Shown here: positions 1 to 8,613 of the stretch, piece after piece
Numbering within the stretch: the stretch's first letter is position 1
Layout: the number at the start of each line of letters is the position of its first letter
Source: JBOEGW01 sp050633625
GTDB taxonomy: Bacteria > Pseudomonadota > Alphaproteobacteria > Rhodobacterales > Rhodobacteraceae
Length of the DNA stretch: 64,000 bases
Direction: 5' to 3'
Assembly: GCA_050633625.1 (NCBI GenBank)
Contig: JBOEGW010000007.1
Span: 401,320-465,319, forward strand
The notes under the pieces: model-generated
The model's input: only the letters and a program-made list of their open reading frames with translations
Databases searched by the model: none
Told to the model about the DNA's origin: nothing
Made by a program: the position numbers and the translations under genes

Positions 1-1
1 C

Positions 2-751
2 GAACTTGGTCTGATCTTCGGCTCGCTGACAAAGCAAGCGGATGAGCTGCAAAAATACAAATACGTGATCCACAACGTGGCACAGGCTTATGGCCGCTCC
101 GCCACCTTCATGCCAAAGCCCATCAAAGGCGACAACGGCTCCGGGATGCACGTGAACATGTCGATCTGGAAAGACGGCAAACCCCTGTTCGCAGGCGACA
201 AATACGCGGATCTCTCGCAAGAAGCGCTGTATTTCATCGGCGGCATTCTCAAGCACGCAAAAACACTGAACGCCTTCACAAACCCATCGACAAACTCCTA
301 CAAACGTTTGATCCCTGGCTTTGAAGCGCCCGTTCTGCGCGCCTATTCCGCGTCCAACCGCTCCGGTTGCGTCCGGATCCCATGGACCGAAAGCCCCAAA
401 GCCAAACGCGTTGAGGCCCGCTTCCCTGACCCCGCCGCTAACCCCTACCTGTGCTTCGCAGCCCTCATGATGGCGGGTCTTGACGGGATCAAAAACAAAA
501 TCGATCCCGGCCCCTCGCAGGACAAAAACCTCTACGATCTGCCACCAGAAGAGCTCAAAGACATCCCAACCGTCTGTGGCTCCCTGCGTGAAGCGCTCGA
601 ATGCCTCACAACAGATCACGACTTCCTCCTCGAAGGCGGCGTGTTCACAAAGGATCAAATCGAAGGGTATCTGGAACTCAAGTGGGAAGAAGTCTACCAC
701 TACGAGCACACGCCACACCCTGCCGAATACGAAATGTACTACTCCTGCTAA
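2..751 (+). CDS. glnA: Glutamine synthetase type I (C-terminal part)
   Basis: Cytosolic enzyme that makes glutamine from glutamate, ammonia and ATP. The window opens inside the gene: the frame is open from base 2 and gives about 249 residues, roughly the C-terminal half of a ~470-residue type I enzyme. Visible family signatures are NGSGMHV (ATP/metal binding), NRSGCVRIP (glutamate-binding loop) and NLYDLPPEE, whose Tyr is the adenylylation site in GSI-beta enzymes, so GlnE-type control is expected. A strong intrinsic terminator lies 24 bases after the stop. The identity is secure; only the start is missing. Confidence 0.97.
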   Translation, partial: ELGLIFGSLTKQADELQKYKYVIHNVAQAYGRSATFMPKPIKGDNGSGMHVNMSIWKDGKPLFAGDKYADLSQEALYFIGGILKHAKTLNAFTNPSTNSYKRLIPGFEAPVLRAYSASNRSGCVRIPWTESPKAKRVEARFPDPAANPYLCFAALMMAGLDGIKNKIDPGPSQDKNLYDLPPEELKDIPTVCGSLREALECLTTDHDFLLEGGVFTKDQIEGYLELKWEEVYHYEHTPHPAEYEMYYSC

Positions 752-774
752 TCAGCAGCAGTGCACGACATTTG

Positions 775-799
775 GGCGTCCCTTCGGGGGCGCCTTTTT
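775..799 (+). terminator. Intrinsic terminator of glnA
   Basis: An 8-bp stem (GGCGTCCC with GGGGCGCC, one G-U pair) with a TTCG tetraloop is followed directly by five T residues. It ends the glnA transcript. Confidence 0.9.
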
Positions 800-833
800 C
801 GTCTCATAGCGGATGTACCAGCCGACAATGCCG

Positions 834-888
834 CTTCTTTGGTTTCAAAATACCTCGGGGGACGCCGCAGGCGGGGGGCAGCGCCCCC
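834..888 (+). repeat. Dispersed intergenic element, copy 1
   Basis: The core CTTCTTTGGTTTCAAAATA is followed by CCTCGGGGG and a GC-rich palindrome GGGGGCAGCGCCCCC. The same core recurs at 26756 and 54507, and probably inverted at the right window edge. It lies between glnA and the convergent lipoprotein gene and does not look coding. Confidence 0.75.
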
Positions 889-927
889 TCTTGCCTCGCC
901 ACAAGCTCAAGGTCTTAAGCTCTAGGT

Positions 928-1812
928 TCAAGGCTCATTCTCAAGGCGCAATCCCCAGCCCTCCATGATCCGCGCTGCCATTTTGTCGCGCGACCCTTCT
1001 CGAAACCCACTCAGACTTCCCTCAAAATACCCAACAAAACGCATCGGGCTTTTGCCCGTCAGCGCCGCAATCGCCACCTCATCCGGCAGGATCAGCTCAT
1101 GGCCCTTATAGGTGTGACGGGGGAAATTCAGCTCCGGCATCGCCTTGTCGATCAACTCTGTGCAAAACAGCGCATCCCCATTATTCAGCCGGAAATTCAC
1201 ATCAAACGGATGGCCCACCTCCCGCAGTAACGCAGGATAAATCTGTTTACGCCGCGCCTCAGAAAGACCAACTGGCCTGAAAATCGCAACGCTATCGGCT
1301 TCAAACATGTGGTCCGACGCAAGGCTCACATCTTGGCCCACCGCCTCAATCGCGCGCGCCCCCGCACGGAAAGCCGCCTTGTGCTGCTGGACGATCGGAT
1401 CATCCCACATCCCCATCGCACGCAGTTCAGCCTCCCCGCCAAGATAAACAAGCGAATGGCCAAAGAACCCAGCCCCCGTGGCCCCTGAAGCGCGCGAATG
1501 ATTGTTGATCAACATCACATCCATTGGGCGCAACCTGTCCAAAATCGCCACCTGCGCCGCCTCGTCATGAAACAAATAGGCCTCCCGCAGAACGATTTCG
1601 CGCAATGTCGGCACGATCCAGAGCGAATGTGCCTCGCCAAAATCATAGAGCGCCTGAGGAATGCCGCCGGATGTGTCGCAACACCCAGCAAAGGCGCGCT
1701 CATAACCCACCCGGCTCACCTGCGCCGGGTCGATCATCTGCGCCGGGCCAGAACAGCCCGCCAGAGCCATAAGGGCCGCGCCCCACAGGGTTGAACGTCC
1801 AAAATTCTGCAT
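928..1812 (-). CDS. YiiX/YebB-like NlpC/P60-type lipoprotein
   Basis: Predicted lipoprotein of 294 residues. A short hydrophobic signal ends in the lipobox LAGC with Cys20 as lipid site. The body resembles the permuted papain-like YiiX/YebB family of the NlpC/P60 superfamily: a GHSLVYLGG segment supplies a likely catalytic His119, and the FCTEL segment near the C-terminus supplies Cys217 and Glu219, the reversed order expected for the permuted fold. Such proteins are proposed amidases or cysteine peptidases of the envelope; the substrate is unknown. It stands alone, convergent to glnA. The family is inferred from motifs and order only. Confidence 0.75.
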   Translation of the reverse strand: MQNFGRSTLWGAALMALAGCSGPAQMIDPAQVSRVGYERAFAGCCDTSGGIPQALYDFGEAHSLWIVPTLREIVLREAYLFHDEAAQVAILDRLRPMDVMLINNHSRASGATGAGFFGHSLVYLGGEAELRAMGMWDDPIVQQHKAAFRAGARAIEAVGQDVSLASDHMFEADSVAIFRPVGLSEARRKQIYPALLREVGHPFDVNFRLNNGDALFCTELIDKAMPELNFPRHTYKGHELILPDEVAIAALTGKSPMRFVGYFEGSLSGFREGSRDKMAARIMEGWGLRLENEP

Positions 1813-2085
1813 TGTTTTCGTACCCCCTCATGCTTGGCAAAGCGCGCCGACGGCAGCGCAGGGTCGCCAAATTCAAGGGTAATTTTACGCCAGTAAAACC
1901 CGCAGGTCTTTGCGCCCGATCAATCAAGCCGCTGCCCCATTGCTGCCCAATAGCGCCTCGAAACAATCGGTTTCCGCCATGTTTCCTCCGCATCCCTTTC
2001 GCAATCAAAGCCGACAAAGGGGCATCACAAAATGCACGCGCACCATCCGGGGGGATGACCTGCACAGCGTCGAAAGGGAAGACTG

Positions 2086-2319
2086 ATGACATATCGCAAA
2101 CTGCCAATTGCGCATTATAACGCGGCCCGCATCCGCCAGGATCGACGCAGCGCCGAACGCGAACTCGTGCGCGTATTTCGCCCGCGTGCCTCGGTCTTGC
2201 GCCGGGTTCTTGCGCGCATCACCCCCGCCGCAGCCCGCCATTACACCTTCCACACCCGCATTCGCCGCCTTGAACGCCGCGCCTCCGGTGAATTCTGCGC
2301 TGTAATGATGGCGGGTTAA
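2086..2319 (+). CDS. Small basic hypothetical protein
   Basis: A 77-residue Arg-rich frame starting ATG after a purine-rich AGGGAAG stretch. It has no signal peptide, membrane helix or recognised domain. Its TAA shares the bases TTAA with the stop of the convergent EEP gene, a tight arrangement more expected between two real genes than by chance. Without it, bases 1813 to 2315 would be about 500 bases with nothing visible. Existence is uncertain because GC-rich DNA produces many spurious frames. Confidence 0.4.
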   Translation: MTYRKLPIAHYNAARIRQDRRSAERELVRVFRPRASVLRRVLARITPAAARHYTFHTRIRRLERRASGEFCAVMMAG

Positions 2320-3227
2320 TCGCTGCGCGCCAAACGATAGCGCGCCAATAAGCCAAAATGATCCGAACCAAGGCGCGCACGCCGCTCCACTGCGCCTTCG
2401 CCGCCCGTCACCAAGATCAAGTCAATCGGCACCCGCAAAACGCCGCCAAATTGCACCAAAGTAACAGGACGCGGCGCCAAGAGCGCAACCTGACCGGCCT
2501 GTGCGATCTCGCCAATCGGCTCCCCCCAAGGCACCATATTGAAGTCCCCCGAAATCACCTTTGGCCCGTCGAGCTTGGCAAGCTCAGGCACCAGCCGCTC
2601 AAGCTGCGCCGCTTGGGATCGCGGCCACGGCCAGAACAGATGCACCGACACAACCCAAAACGGACCTTCCGGCCCCGCCACCTGAATGGCCGCCGCCCGG
2701 CTCGCATCCAGACATATCCCCTCGGACAGGGCCTCAAATCGCGACAAGACAACCGTACCGCCGAAGGCCTTGGACAAACACTTGTGTTGGGTCGGATAGG
2801 TGGCGTTCAACGCGCTCAGATCCTCAAGATGCGCCTGCGACACCTCTTGCAGGCTCACACTATCTGCCTGCGCCTCCAAAATGTCGTTCACGATCAGCGA
2901 TAAGCCCTGCGTATTGAACAGCACGTTCTTTTGATAATGGCTTAGGATTGTCGATTTTTGCGCCTGTGCGATGGGCGCATGACCGGGGCGCATTTGCCCG
3001 CTTGACGCCCAAATCGCCAGCCCCAACAGCGCCCAGATGGCGCCGCGCCAGCGCGCCCCACTCACCACACAAAGCACCGCCGCGCCGCCCAAAACCCCTG
3101 CCGCATAAAGGCGAAACACGCTCAGAGAGACCAAAGCCGGATGCCAAGCGCCCAGAAACCCAAGCCCCGCTACAAGCAAGGCCAGCCCCCCGGCAAATTT
3201 GCAAAATCTCACGACGCGATTCTTCAT
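2316..3227 (-). CDS. Membrane-anchored endonuclease/exonuclease/phosphatase family protein
   Basis: A 303-residue protein of the EEP (DNase I-like) superfamily. The first ~90 residues hold three hydrophobic segments, a membrane anchor. The catalytic part follows with the standard order of motifs: LQEVS (metal-binding Glu), VVSVHLFW, SGDFNMVPW (catalytic Asp/Asn) and the terminal GSDHFG. The arrangement matches the endonuclease/exonuclease/phosphatase proteins with N-terminal membrane helices common in Proteobacteria, whose substrate (nucleic acid, phospholipid or phosphoester) is usually unknown. It is convergent with the small basic gene. Confidence 0.85.
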   Translation of the reverse strand: MKNRVVRFCKFAGGLALLVAGLGFLGAWHPALVSLSVFRLYAAGVLGGAAVLCVVSGARWRGAIWALLGLAIWASSGQMRPGHAPIAQAQKSTILSHYQKNVLFNTQGLSLIVNDILEAQADSVSLQEVSQAHLEDLSALNATYPTQHKCLSKAFGGTVVLSRFEALSEGICLDASRAAAIQVAGPEGPFWVVSVHLFWPWPRSQAAQLERLVPELAKLDGPKVISGDFNMVPWGEPIGEIAQAGQVALLAPRPVTLVQFGGVLRVPIDLILVTGGEGAVERRARLGSDHFGLLARYRLARSD

Positions 3228-3349
3228 GCTGGCTGCTTACACCAAGCTCGTGACCGCGCAAACCAACAGCCCCCGTCTGACTGTCGCCTTGCAACCCTTT
3301 GCCGATCAGCCCACCTTGAGGTCAAATCTGCACGCAGGGGGAATGAGCG

Positions 3350-4573
3350 ATGAACACCGAACGATTGAGCTTTGCGGGCCATGATGGCTCGCTCCTGGAT
3401 GCGCGTCTCGACCTGCCTGAGGGGGAGGTGCGCGCGGCGGCTTTGTTTGCCCATTGTTTCACCTGCTCCAAGGATATTTTGCCTGCCCGGCGCATTGCCG
3501 CACGGTTAACAGGCGCGGGCATTGCTGTGTTGCGGTTTGACTTTACCGGGCTTGGCCACAGCGGCGGGGAATTCGCCAATACAACCTTCACATCAAACGT
3601 GGACGATCTGCATAAAGCCGCAGAGGCCATGGCGGCGCGGGGCCTTGCGCCATCCTTGCTGATTGGCCATTCCCTTGGCGGTGCGGCGGTGCTGCGCGCA
3701 GCCAATGGGATTGAAAGCACACGCGTCGTTGTCACCCTTGGCACCCCGTTTTCTCCCGGCCATGTCACCAAGAATTTCAGTGCTCACCTTGAGCAGATCA
3801 TGAAAGACGGGGAAGCCCAGGTTGCCCTTGGCGGGCGCGATTTCTGCATCAGGCAGGATTTCGTGCAAGACATCACCGCCGAACGGCTTGGTCCGGCAAT
3901 CACATCCCTTAATGCCGCGCTCTTGGTGATGCATGCGCCGCGCGACTCGGTTGTGGGCATCGACAACGCTGAGGAGATTTTCAAAGCCGCGAAGCACCCA
4001 AAGAGCTTTGTCACCTTGGATGATGCGGATCATTTGATCAGCGATGGCGAGGACGCGGACTATGCGGCCGGGGTCATCGCCGCTTGGGCGGCGCGCTATT
4101 TGGAGCTTGCGCCTGAAGCGCCTGTTGAACACGCGCCTGAGGGGGTTGTTCGAGCAGAGGAGGCGGACCCGGACGGCTTCTTGCAGGATATTTTTGGCGG
4201 CTCGGACCATCATATGTTCGCGGATGAACCCGAAGCCTATGGGGGCACCAACAAAGGGTTGTCGCCTTACGGGTTCTTGTCTGCGGGCCTTGCCGCTTGC
4301 ACCTCGATGACACTTCGCATGTATGCGCGGCGCAAAGCCTGGCCGCTGGAGCATGTCTTCGTGGATGTGACCCATGCCAAGGTGCACGCAGAAGACGCCG
4401 CCAAGACCGACGAAACCCCTGCTGTTAAAGTGGATGAGTTCAGGCGTGTTATCACGCTCACCGGGGCTTTGGATGCTGAGCAACGCGCTCGGCTGCTCGA
4501 AATCGCCGATCAGTGCCCGGTCCATAAAACCCTGCACCAAGACAATCAAATCGTCACGCGACTCGCCAAGTAA
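3350..4573 (+). CDS. Alpha/beta hydrolase-OsmC fusion protein
   Basis: A two-domain protein of 407 residues. Residues 1-250 are an alpha/beta hydrolase with the nucleophile elbow GHSLGG (Ser108) and a DADH segment carrying the likely catalytic His. Residues ~270-407 are an OsmC/Ohr-type domain with two redox cysteines, Cys317 in LAACTS and Cys389 in DQCPVHKTL. OsmC domains reduce organic hydroperoxides; the hydrolase may release a fatty-acid hydroperoxide for it, which is inference. The fusion is known in Proteobacteria. The gene is monocistronic by appearance, 62 bases ahead of alr. Confidence 0.9.
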   Translation: MNTERLSFAGHDGSLLDARLDLPEGEVRAAALFAHCFTCSKDILPARRIAARLTGAGIAVLRFDFTGLGHSGGEFANTTFTSNVDDLHKAAEAMAARGLAPSLLIGHSLGGAAVLRAANGIESTRVVVTLGTPFSPGHVTKNFSAHLEQIMKDGEAQVALGGRDFCIRQDFVQDITAERLGPAITSLNAALLVMHAPRDSVVGIDNAEEIFKAAKHPKSFVTLDDADHLISDGEDADYAAGVIAAWAARYLELAPEAPVEHAPEGVVRAEEADPDGFLQDIFGGSDHHMFADEPEAYGGTNKGLSPYGFLSAGLAACTSMTLRMYARRKAWPLEHVFVDVTHAKVHAEDAAKTDETPAVKVDEFRRVITLTGALDAEQRARLLEIADQCPVHKTLHQDNQIVTRLAK

Positions 4574-4635
4574 CGCTGCATCTGCGCGCGATTTCCCCCT
4601 TGACCTAGCGCCCCCTCTCAAGGAAACCCTTATCC

Positions 4636-5685
4636 ATGAGCACAGGACGTTTAACGATTGATTTGGATGCCTTAGCGGGCAATTGGCGCAGCTTGGATGC
4701 GATGACCTCGCATGGGGTGCAAACCGCTGCCGTTGTGAAGGCCGATGCATATGGGCTTGGGGTTGGCAAAGCTGCGCGGGCCTTGGCGGCCGCAGGCGCG
4801 CGGCGGTTTTTTGTCGCCGTGGCTGAGGAAGGCGCAGCCGTGCGCGAAGCGCTTGGACCGGGACCGGAGATTTCGATCTTTGGTGGCCATATGCCCGGCG
4901 ACACCGATATGATCCACGATCTTGCGCTGATCCCGATGCTCAACTCGATTGACCAGCTCACCCGCCACCTTGAAGCCCTGCCCGGCGCCCCCTTTGGGAT
5001 CCAGCTTGATACTGGCATGAACCGGCTTGGCATGGAACCTGCCGAATGGGAGGCGGTGCGCGCCTTTGTTTTGGCAGCAAATCCCCGTTTGATCATGAGC
5101 CACCTTGCCTGCGCCGATGAGCCGGATCACGAGATGAACAGCGCCCAGCTCGCCGCCTTTGTCGCAATGACCGAAGGGCTGGAGGTGCCGCGCTCATTGT
5201 CTGCTACGGGCGGAATTTTGCTTGGCCGCGACTATCACTTTGACCTGACCCGCCCCGGTATTGGCCTTTATGGCGGATTGCCCTTTGCGGAGGCAAAGAT
5301 GGTGGTCGAGCTTGAGCTGCCGGTGATCCAGATACGCGATGTAGAGGCGGGCGAAAGCGTGGGCTACGGCAACAGCTGGATCGCGGATGGGAAACGGAAA
5401 GTGGCAACAGTATCAGGCGGCTACGCGGATGGTATCCTGCGGTCCCTGTCCAACACCGGTGTGTTTTTTCAAGGCGACACGCCCTGCCCGATCATCGGTC
5501 GGGTGTCGATGGATTTGATCACTGTGGACATCACCCACCTGCGCGAAACCCCGCGCGCGCTGCACCTGTTGTGTCGTGAGCAAACTGTGGATGATTTGGC
5601 CACCGGCGCAGGCACGATTGGCTATGAAATCCTCACAAGCCTTGGGTCGCGTTACCAGCGCCATTTCGCGCGCGGCCGCAGCTGA
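4636..5685 (+). CDS. alr: Alanine racemase
   Basis: PLP enzyme converting L- to D-alanine for peptidoglycan, 349 residues, a usual length. The PLP lysine is Lys35 in VVKADAYGLG; the second catalytic base is expected in the GYGNSW region, and the C-terminal GTIGYEILTSL helix is typical. Its TGA overlaps the ATG of the following ABC permease by one base (TGATG), so the three genes alr-mlaE-mlaF are probably one translationally coupled unit. Cytosolic. Confidence 0.96.
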   Translation: MSTGRLTIDLDALAGNWRSLDAMTSHGVQTAAVVKADAYGLGVGKAARALAAAGARRFFVAVAEEGAAVREALGPGPEISIFGGHMPGDTDMIHDLALIPMLNSIDQLTRHLEALPGAPFGIQLDTGMNRLGMEPAEWEAVRAFVLAANPRLIMSHLACADEPDHEMNSAQLAAFVAMTEGLEVPRSLSATGGILLGRDYHFDLTRPGIGLYGGLPFAEAKMVVELELPVIQIRDVEAGESVGYGNSWIADGKRKVATVSGGYADGILRSLSNTGVFFQGDTPCPIIGRVSMDLITVDITHLRETPRALHLLCREQTVDDLATGAGTIGYEILTSLGSRYQRHFARGRS

Positions 5686-6476
5686 TGACAGGCCTTTCGC
5701 CTGTCGCGGCTCTCGCCGTGGTGGGACGCTGGGGTCTTTCTGTGCTTGCCGCTATTGGCCGCTTTACTCTGTTTTTCGTGCGGGCGTTTGCCGCCCTGCC
5801 CGGCGCTGTGATCTATCCGCGCGAAACCGGGCGCGCACTCATGGCGATTGGCTGGCGGCCCCTACCGCTGATTGGGATGACGCTGGGGTTCACGGGGGCG
5901 GCGCTCGCGCTTCAGGTCCATGCGGGAAGCAGCCGGATTGCGGCGGAAAGCTTGGTTCCACAACTCGTTGCAGTGGGGATTTTGCGCGAGCTTGGCCCGG
6001 TGATGGTGGGGCTGATGATCGTCGCCCGTGTCACCGCCTCAATCGCCGCCGAACTGGCCACCATGACCGTGCGCGGCGAGGTCGAAACCCTGCACACCCT
6101 CACCGCTCCCCCCATGCGCTATCTCGTGGCACCGCGCCTTGTAGCGGCGTTGCTCGTCGCACCGATGCTCCTTTTTCTTGGCGACACATTGGGGCTGATG
6201 GGCGGGTTTCTCATGGCAACACTTGTGCTGGACTTTGCCCCCGAACCCTATGTTCTGGAGAGTTGGGGGTTCCTCACGACCGCGGATCTTGTGTCATCAC
6301 TGGTGAAGGGCGAGGTGTTTGCGGTTTTGGCGGTGGTGATGGGCTGTTTCTACGGGCTGCACGCAACAGGCGGCGCGCGCGGCGTTGGCCGTGCGGTGCG
6401 CGGCGCGGTTCAGTCCGCAGCCCTTATGATCCTCGCGGTCAACGTGTTGATAACGCTCGTGTTGTTCGCCTCATGA
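5685..6476 (+). CDS. MlaE-family ABC transporter permease
   Basis: Integral inner-membrane permease of 263 residues with about five to six hydrophobic segments. It matches the MlaE/YrbE family by the ELGPVMVGLMIVARV segment and the adjacent VRGEVETLHTL segment. Family members move phospholipids or other lipids between membranes with an MlaF ATPase and an MCE-domain (MlaD) protein. The ATPase follows with an ATGA overlap, but no MCE protein is present here, so MlaD and the periplasmic partner must lie elsewhere or be dispensable. Confidence 0.9.
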   Translation: MTGLSPVAALAVVGRWGLSVLAAIGRFTLFFVRAFAALPGAVIYPRETGRALMAIGWRPLPLIGMTLGFTGAALALQVHAGSSRIAAESLVPQLVAVGILRELGPVMVGLMIVARVTASIAAELATMTVRGEVETLHTLTAPPMRYLVAPRLVAALLVAPMLLFLGDTLGLMGGFLMATLVLDFAPEPYVLESWGFLTTADLVSSLVKGEVFAVLAVVMGCFYGLHATGGARGVGRAVRGAVQSAALMILAVNVLITLVLFAS

Positions 6477-7258
6477 AGATCGAACTGCGCCATATTTCCA
6501 AGTCCTTTCAGGGGCGCGCGGTGCTCAGGGATGTATCGCTTACGCTTGAAAGCGGGGCGCGTGTTGCGCTTATCGGGCGCTCTGGCACCGGGAAATCCGT
6601 TCTGTTGCGTATTGCGCTTGGCTTGGTAGCGCCAGATGCGGGCGAGGTCTGGGTTGATGGCGCCAAAATGAACGCAAGACGGCATCGAAAAATGATGAAC
6701 GACAGCGGCATCGCCCTGCAATCAGGCAGTCTTTTGGCCTCTCAGGCGGTTTGGGAAAACGTGATGTTTTCCGCCCGCCACGCCCTGCCCCCGATGTCGC
6801 GCAGATCGGCCATTGCTGCGGCGCGCGACCTGATGGTGGCGGTTGGGTTGCCGCCCAACACTGCGCGATTGATGCCGAGCGACTTGTCTGGCGGCATGGC
6901 GAAACGCGCGGGGCTTGCGCGCATTTTGGCAGCGCCGCGCCGCTTGATCGCCTTTGATGAGCCAACGAGCGGGCTGGACCCTGTGAGCGCCAGCGACATT
7001 GGCGTGCTTTTGGCCGACATCGCCGGGCGTGACGCCGCCACCACCCTCACCGTCACCCATGACCTGAACCTCGCGCGGGCGGTAGCGGACACTGTGGTCT
7101 TGCTGGAGGACGGGCAGATTCGCTGGCGCGGCGCACCAGACGACATGGCCGAGACCAAAGACAGCCTCGTGCGAGCCTTTCTCAAAAGCGCGCAGATGTT
7201 TCCCGCAGATGTTTCCCTAAGGGGAACAAAAGCGCCCCTTTCCCCCGACTGTCGCTGA
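6473..7258 (+). CDS. MlaF-like ABC transporter ATP-binding protein
   Basis: ATPase subunit of 261 residues paired with the preceding MlaE-like permease. The start is the ATG inside the ATGA overlap; the open frame further upstream is non-coding in this register. Walker A is GRSGTGKSV, the signature is LSGGMAKRAG (the LSGGM(A/R) form typical of MlaF), Walker B is LIAFDEPTSGLDP, and the switch His lies in VTHDL. It should energise lipid transport at the cytoplasmic face of the inner membrane. Confidence 0.92.
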   Translation: MKIELRHISKSFQGRAVLRDVSLTLESGARVALIGRSGTGKSVLLRIALGLVAPDAGEVWVDGAKMNARRHRKMMNDSGIALQSGSLLASQAVWENVMFSARHALPPMSRRSAIAAARDLMVAVGLPPNTARLMPSDLSGGMAKRAGLARILAAPRRLIAFDEPTSGLDPVSASDIGVLLADIAGRDAATTLTVTHDLNLARAVADTVVLLEDGQIRWRGAPDDMAETKDSLVRAFLKSAQMFPADVSLRGTKAPLSPDCR

Positions 7259-7351
7259 TAAATGGGCTTAACGGTCGGCGGTTTTGCGCTTAGTCTTGAG
7301 GCGTGAGTAACTCCAAGCGTTCTCATTGTGCGTTTTGGTGGGGGAAGTGTG

Positions 7352-8146
7352 ATGAAACCGATTCCGGGCCTGTTTGCCGAGAGCCAGCGGCAAATGCTTG
7401 CCGTCACCATGACAGTTGTTATGGGTTTGGCGGCTGTCTTATTGTTTTTTACGTTGGGGGCCACGTTTGGCTTCATGCCTTGGCTCGAAATTGAGGCCAG
7501 CGCCAATGGGCAACCCCTTGAGAACGCGGGCATAATCCTGCAAGTCGCCGCGACGGCGCTCGCCGTGACCTTGGCGCTCTTTTTGCCAGCCAACCGCCGA
7601 ATTATGCGTCTTGAGCAAAGCCACCGTGACTTTCAAATGTCGATGGATGACGTGGTGCGCGCCTATCGGTTGAGCCATGAAGCGGACCGCAAACGCCTGT
7701 TCAAAATTGGCTCTGAGTTTGATTCGGTGCGCGAACGCCTTGAGCATCTGCGCGAACACCCTGAATTGGGCGCGCTGGAGCCGGAAATTCTCGAACTCGC
7801 CTCGCAAATGTCGTTCGTTTCCCGCGACTTGGCCGACACCTATAGCCAAGACAAAGTGGACCGCGCCCGCGGGTTTCTTAAACAGCGTCAGCAGGAAATT
7901 GACAGTTATCTCGAAAACCTCGCCATGGCCCAAAAAACCATCGAAGACCTGCGCCATTGGATGCAGCAATTGGACGCTGAGGAAGCCATCGTTGAGCGGC
8001 AAATGACAACGCTTGAAGCCGATTTGATGGAGCTTTTGCCGCAGCTTGGGTTTGAGATTGGCGCTGAGGAAATTGAGGTCGACGAAACAGTTGTGCCGAT
8101 GCCCGCCAAGGCGCGGCCAAAATCCCCCTCGAAGACGGACGCGTGA
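7352..8146 (+). CDS. Membrane-anchored coiled-coil protein (often labelled DNA repair protein)
   Basis: A 264-residue protein starting at the ATG behind a GGGGGA ribosome site. Two hydrophobic segments (about residues 18-42 and 60-82) are followed by a long charged helical region, about residues 90-230, with heptad-like Leu/Met spacing that suggests coiled coil. Proteins of this kind in Rhodobacterales carry the label 'DNA repair protein', which nothing in the sequence supports; membrane anchoring argues for an envelope or division-related role. It follows the MlaE/MlaF genes after 93 bases and may or may not be part of their unit. Confidence 0.75.
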   Translation: MKPIPGLFAESQRQMLAVTMTVVMGLAAVLLFFTLGATFGFMPWLEIEASANGQPLENAGIILQVAATALAVTLALFLPANRRIMRLEQSHRDFQMSMDDVVRAYRLSHEADRKRLFKIGSEFDSVRERLEHLREHPELGALEPEILELASQMSFVSRDLADTYSQDKVDRARGFLKQRQQEIDSYLENLAMAQKTIEDLRHWMQQLDAEEAIVERQMTTLEADLMELLPQLGFEIGAEEIEVDETVVPMPAKARPKSPSKTDA

Positions 8147-8163
8147 TCGGTTAAACCGACTTC

Positions 8164-8613
8164 ATGACGCCACTCAAAGCCCTCAATCTGTCCCTGATCG
8201 TGCTTTTCCCGATCGCTTGGTTCGCGCCTTTGATGCGCGCGGGCCTCAAATTACCGCTCTTTGGACTCGAAGAAATCAGCGTGATTTCCGGCCTGCAAGC
8301 GCTCTGGAAAACCGATGTGTTCCTTGCGCTTATGGTCACGTTTTTCGCAATCATATCCCCCCTGCTCAAGGTGATTGGCGTGACCCTGATCCAGTTTGGT
8401 TTGATGAAACGAAAAGTGCTGCCCGTGTTCAACGTGCTGGGCAAGCTGGCAATGGCGGATATCTTCCTGATCGCGCTGTATATCGTTATTATTAAGGGGG
8501 TTGCTCTCACGCGGGTCGAAACCGGATGGGGGCTTTATCTGTTTACATTCTGCGTGCTTGCCTCTTTGTTTGTGAGCCATAAAACGGCCAAGAAAGCGCA
8601 GCCAAATGGCTAA
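8164..8613 (+). CDS. PqiA-like (paraquat-inducible protein A) membrane protein
   Basis: An inner-membrane protein of 149 residues with four hydrophobic segments, corresponding to a single PqiA domain rather than the duplicated form in E. coli PqiA. The loop GKLAMADIFLIALYIVIIKG is the family's best conserved part. PqiA proteins work with MCE-domain PqiB in envelope lipid transport; no pqiB is nearby. The gene overlaps radA by eight bases. Confidence 0.82.
   Translation: MTPLKALNLSLIVLFPIAWFAPLMRAGLKLPLFGLEEISVISGLQALWKTDVFLALMVTFFAIISPLLKVIGVTLIQFGLMKRKVLPVFNVLGKLAMADIFLIALYIVIIKGVALTRVETGWGLYLFTFCVLASLFVSHKTAKKAQPNG

Noticed and set aside
5576..6472. Upstream extension of the MlaF frame
   Set aside because: Overlaps alr and mlaE completely; the real start is at the ATGA junction 6473.
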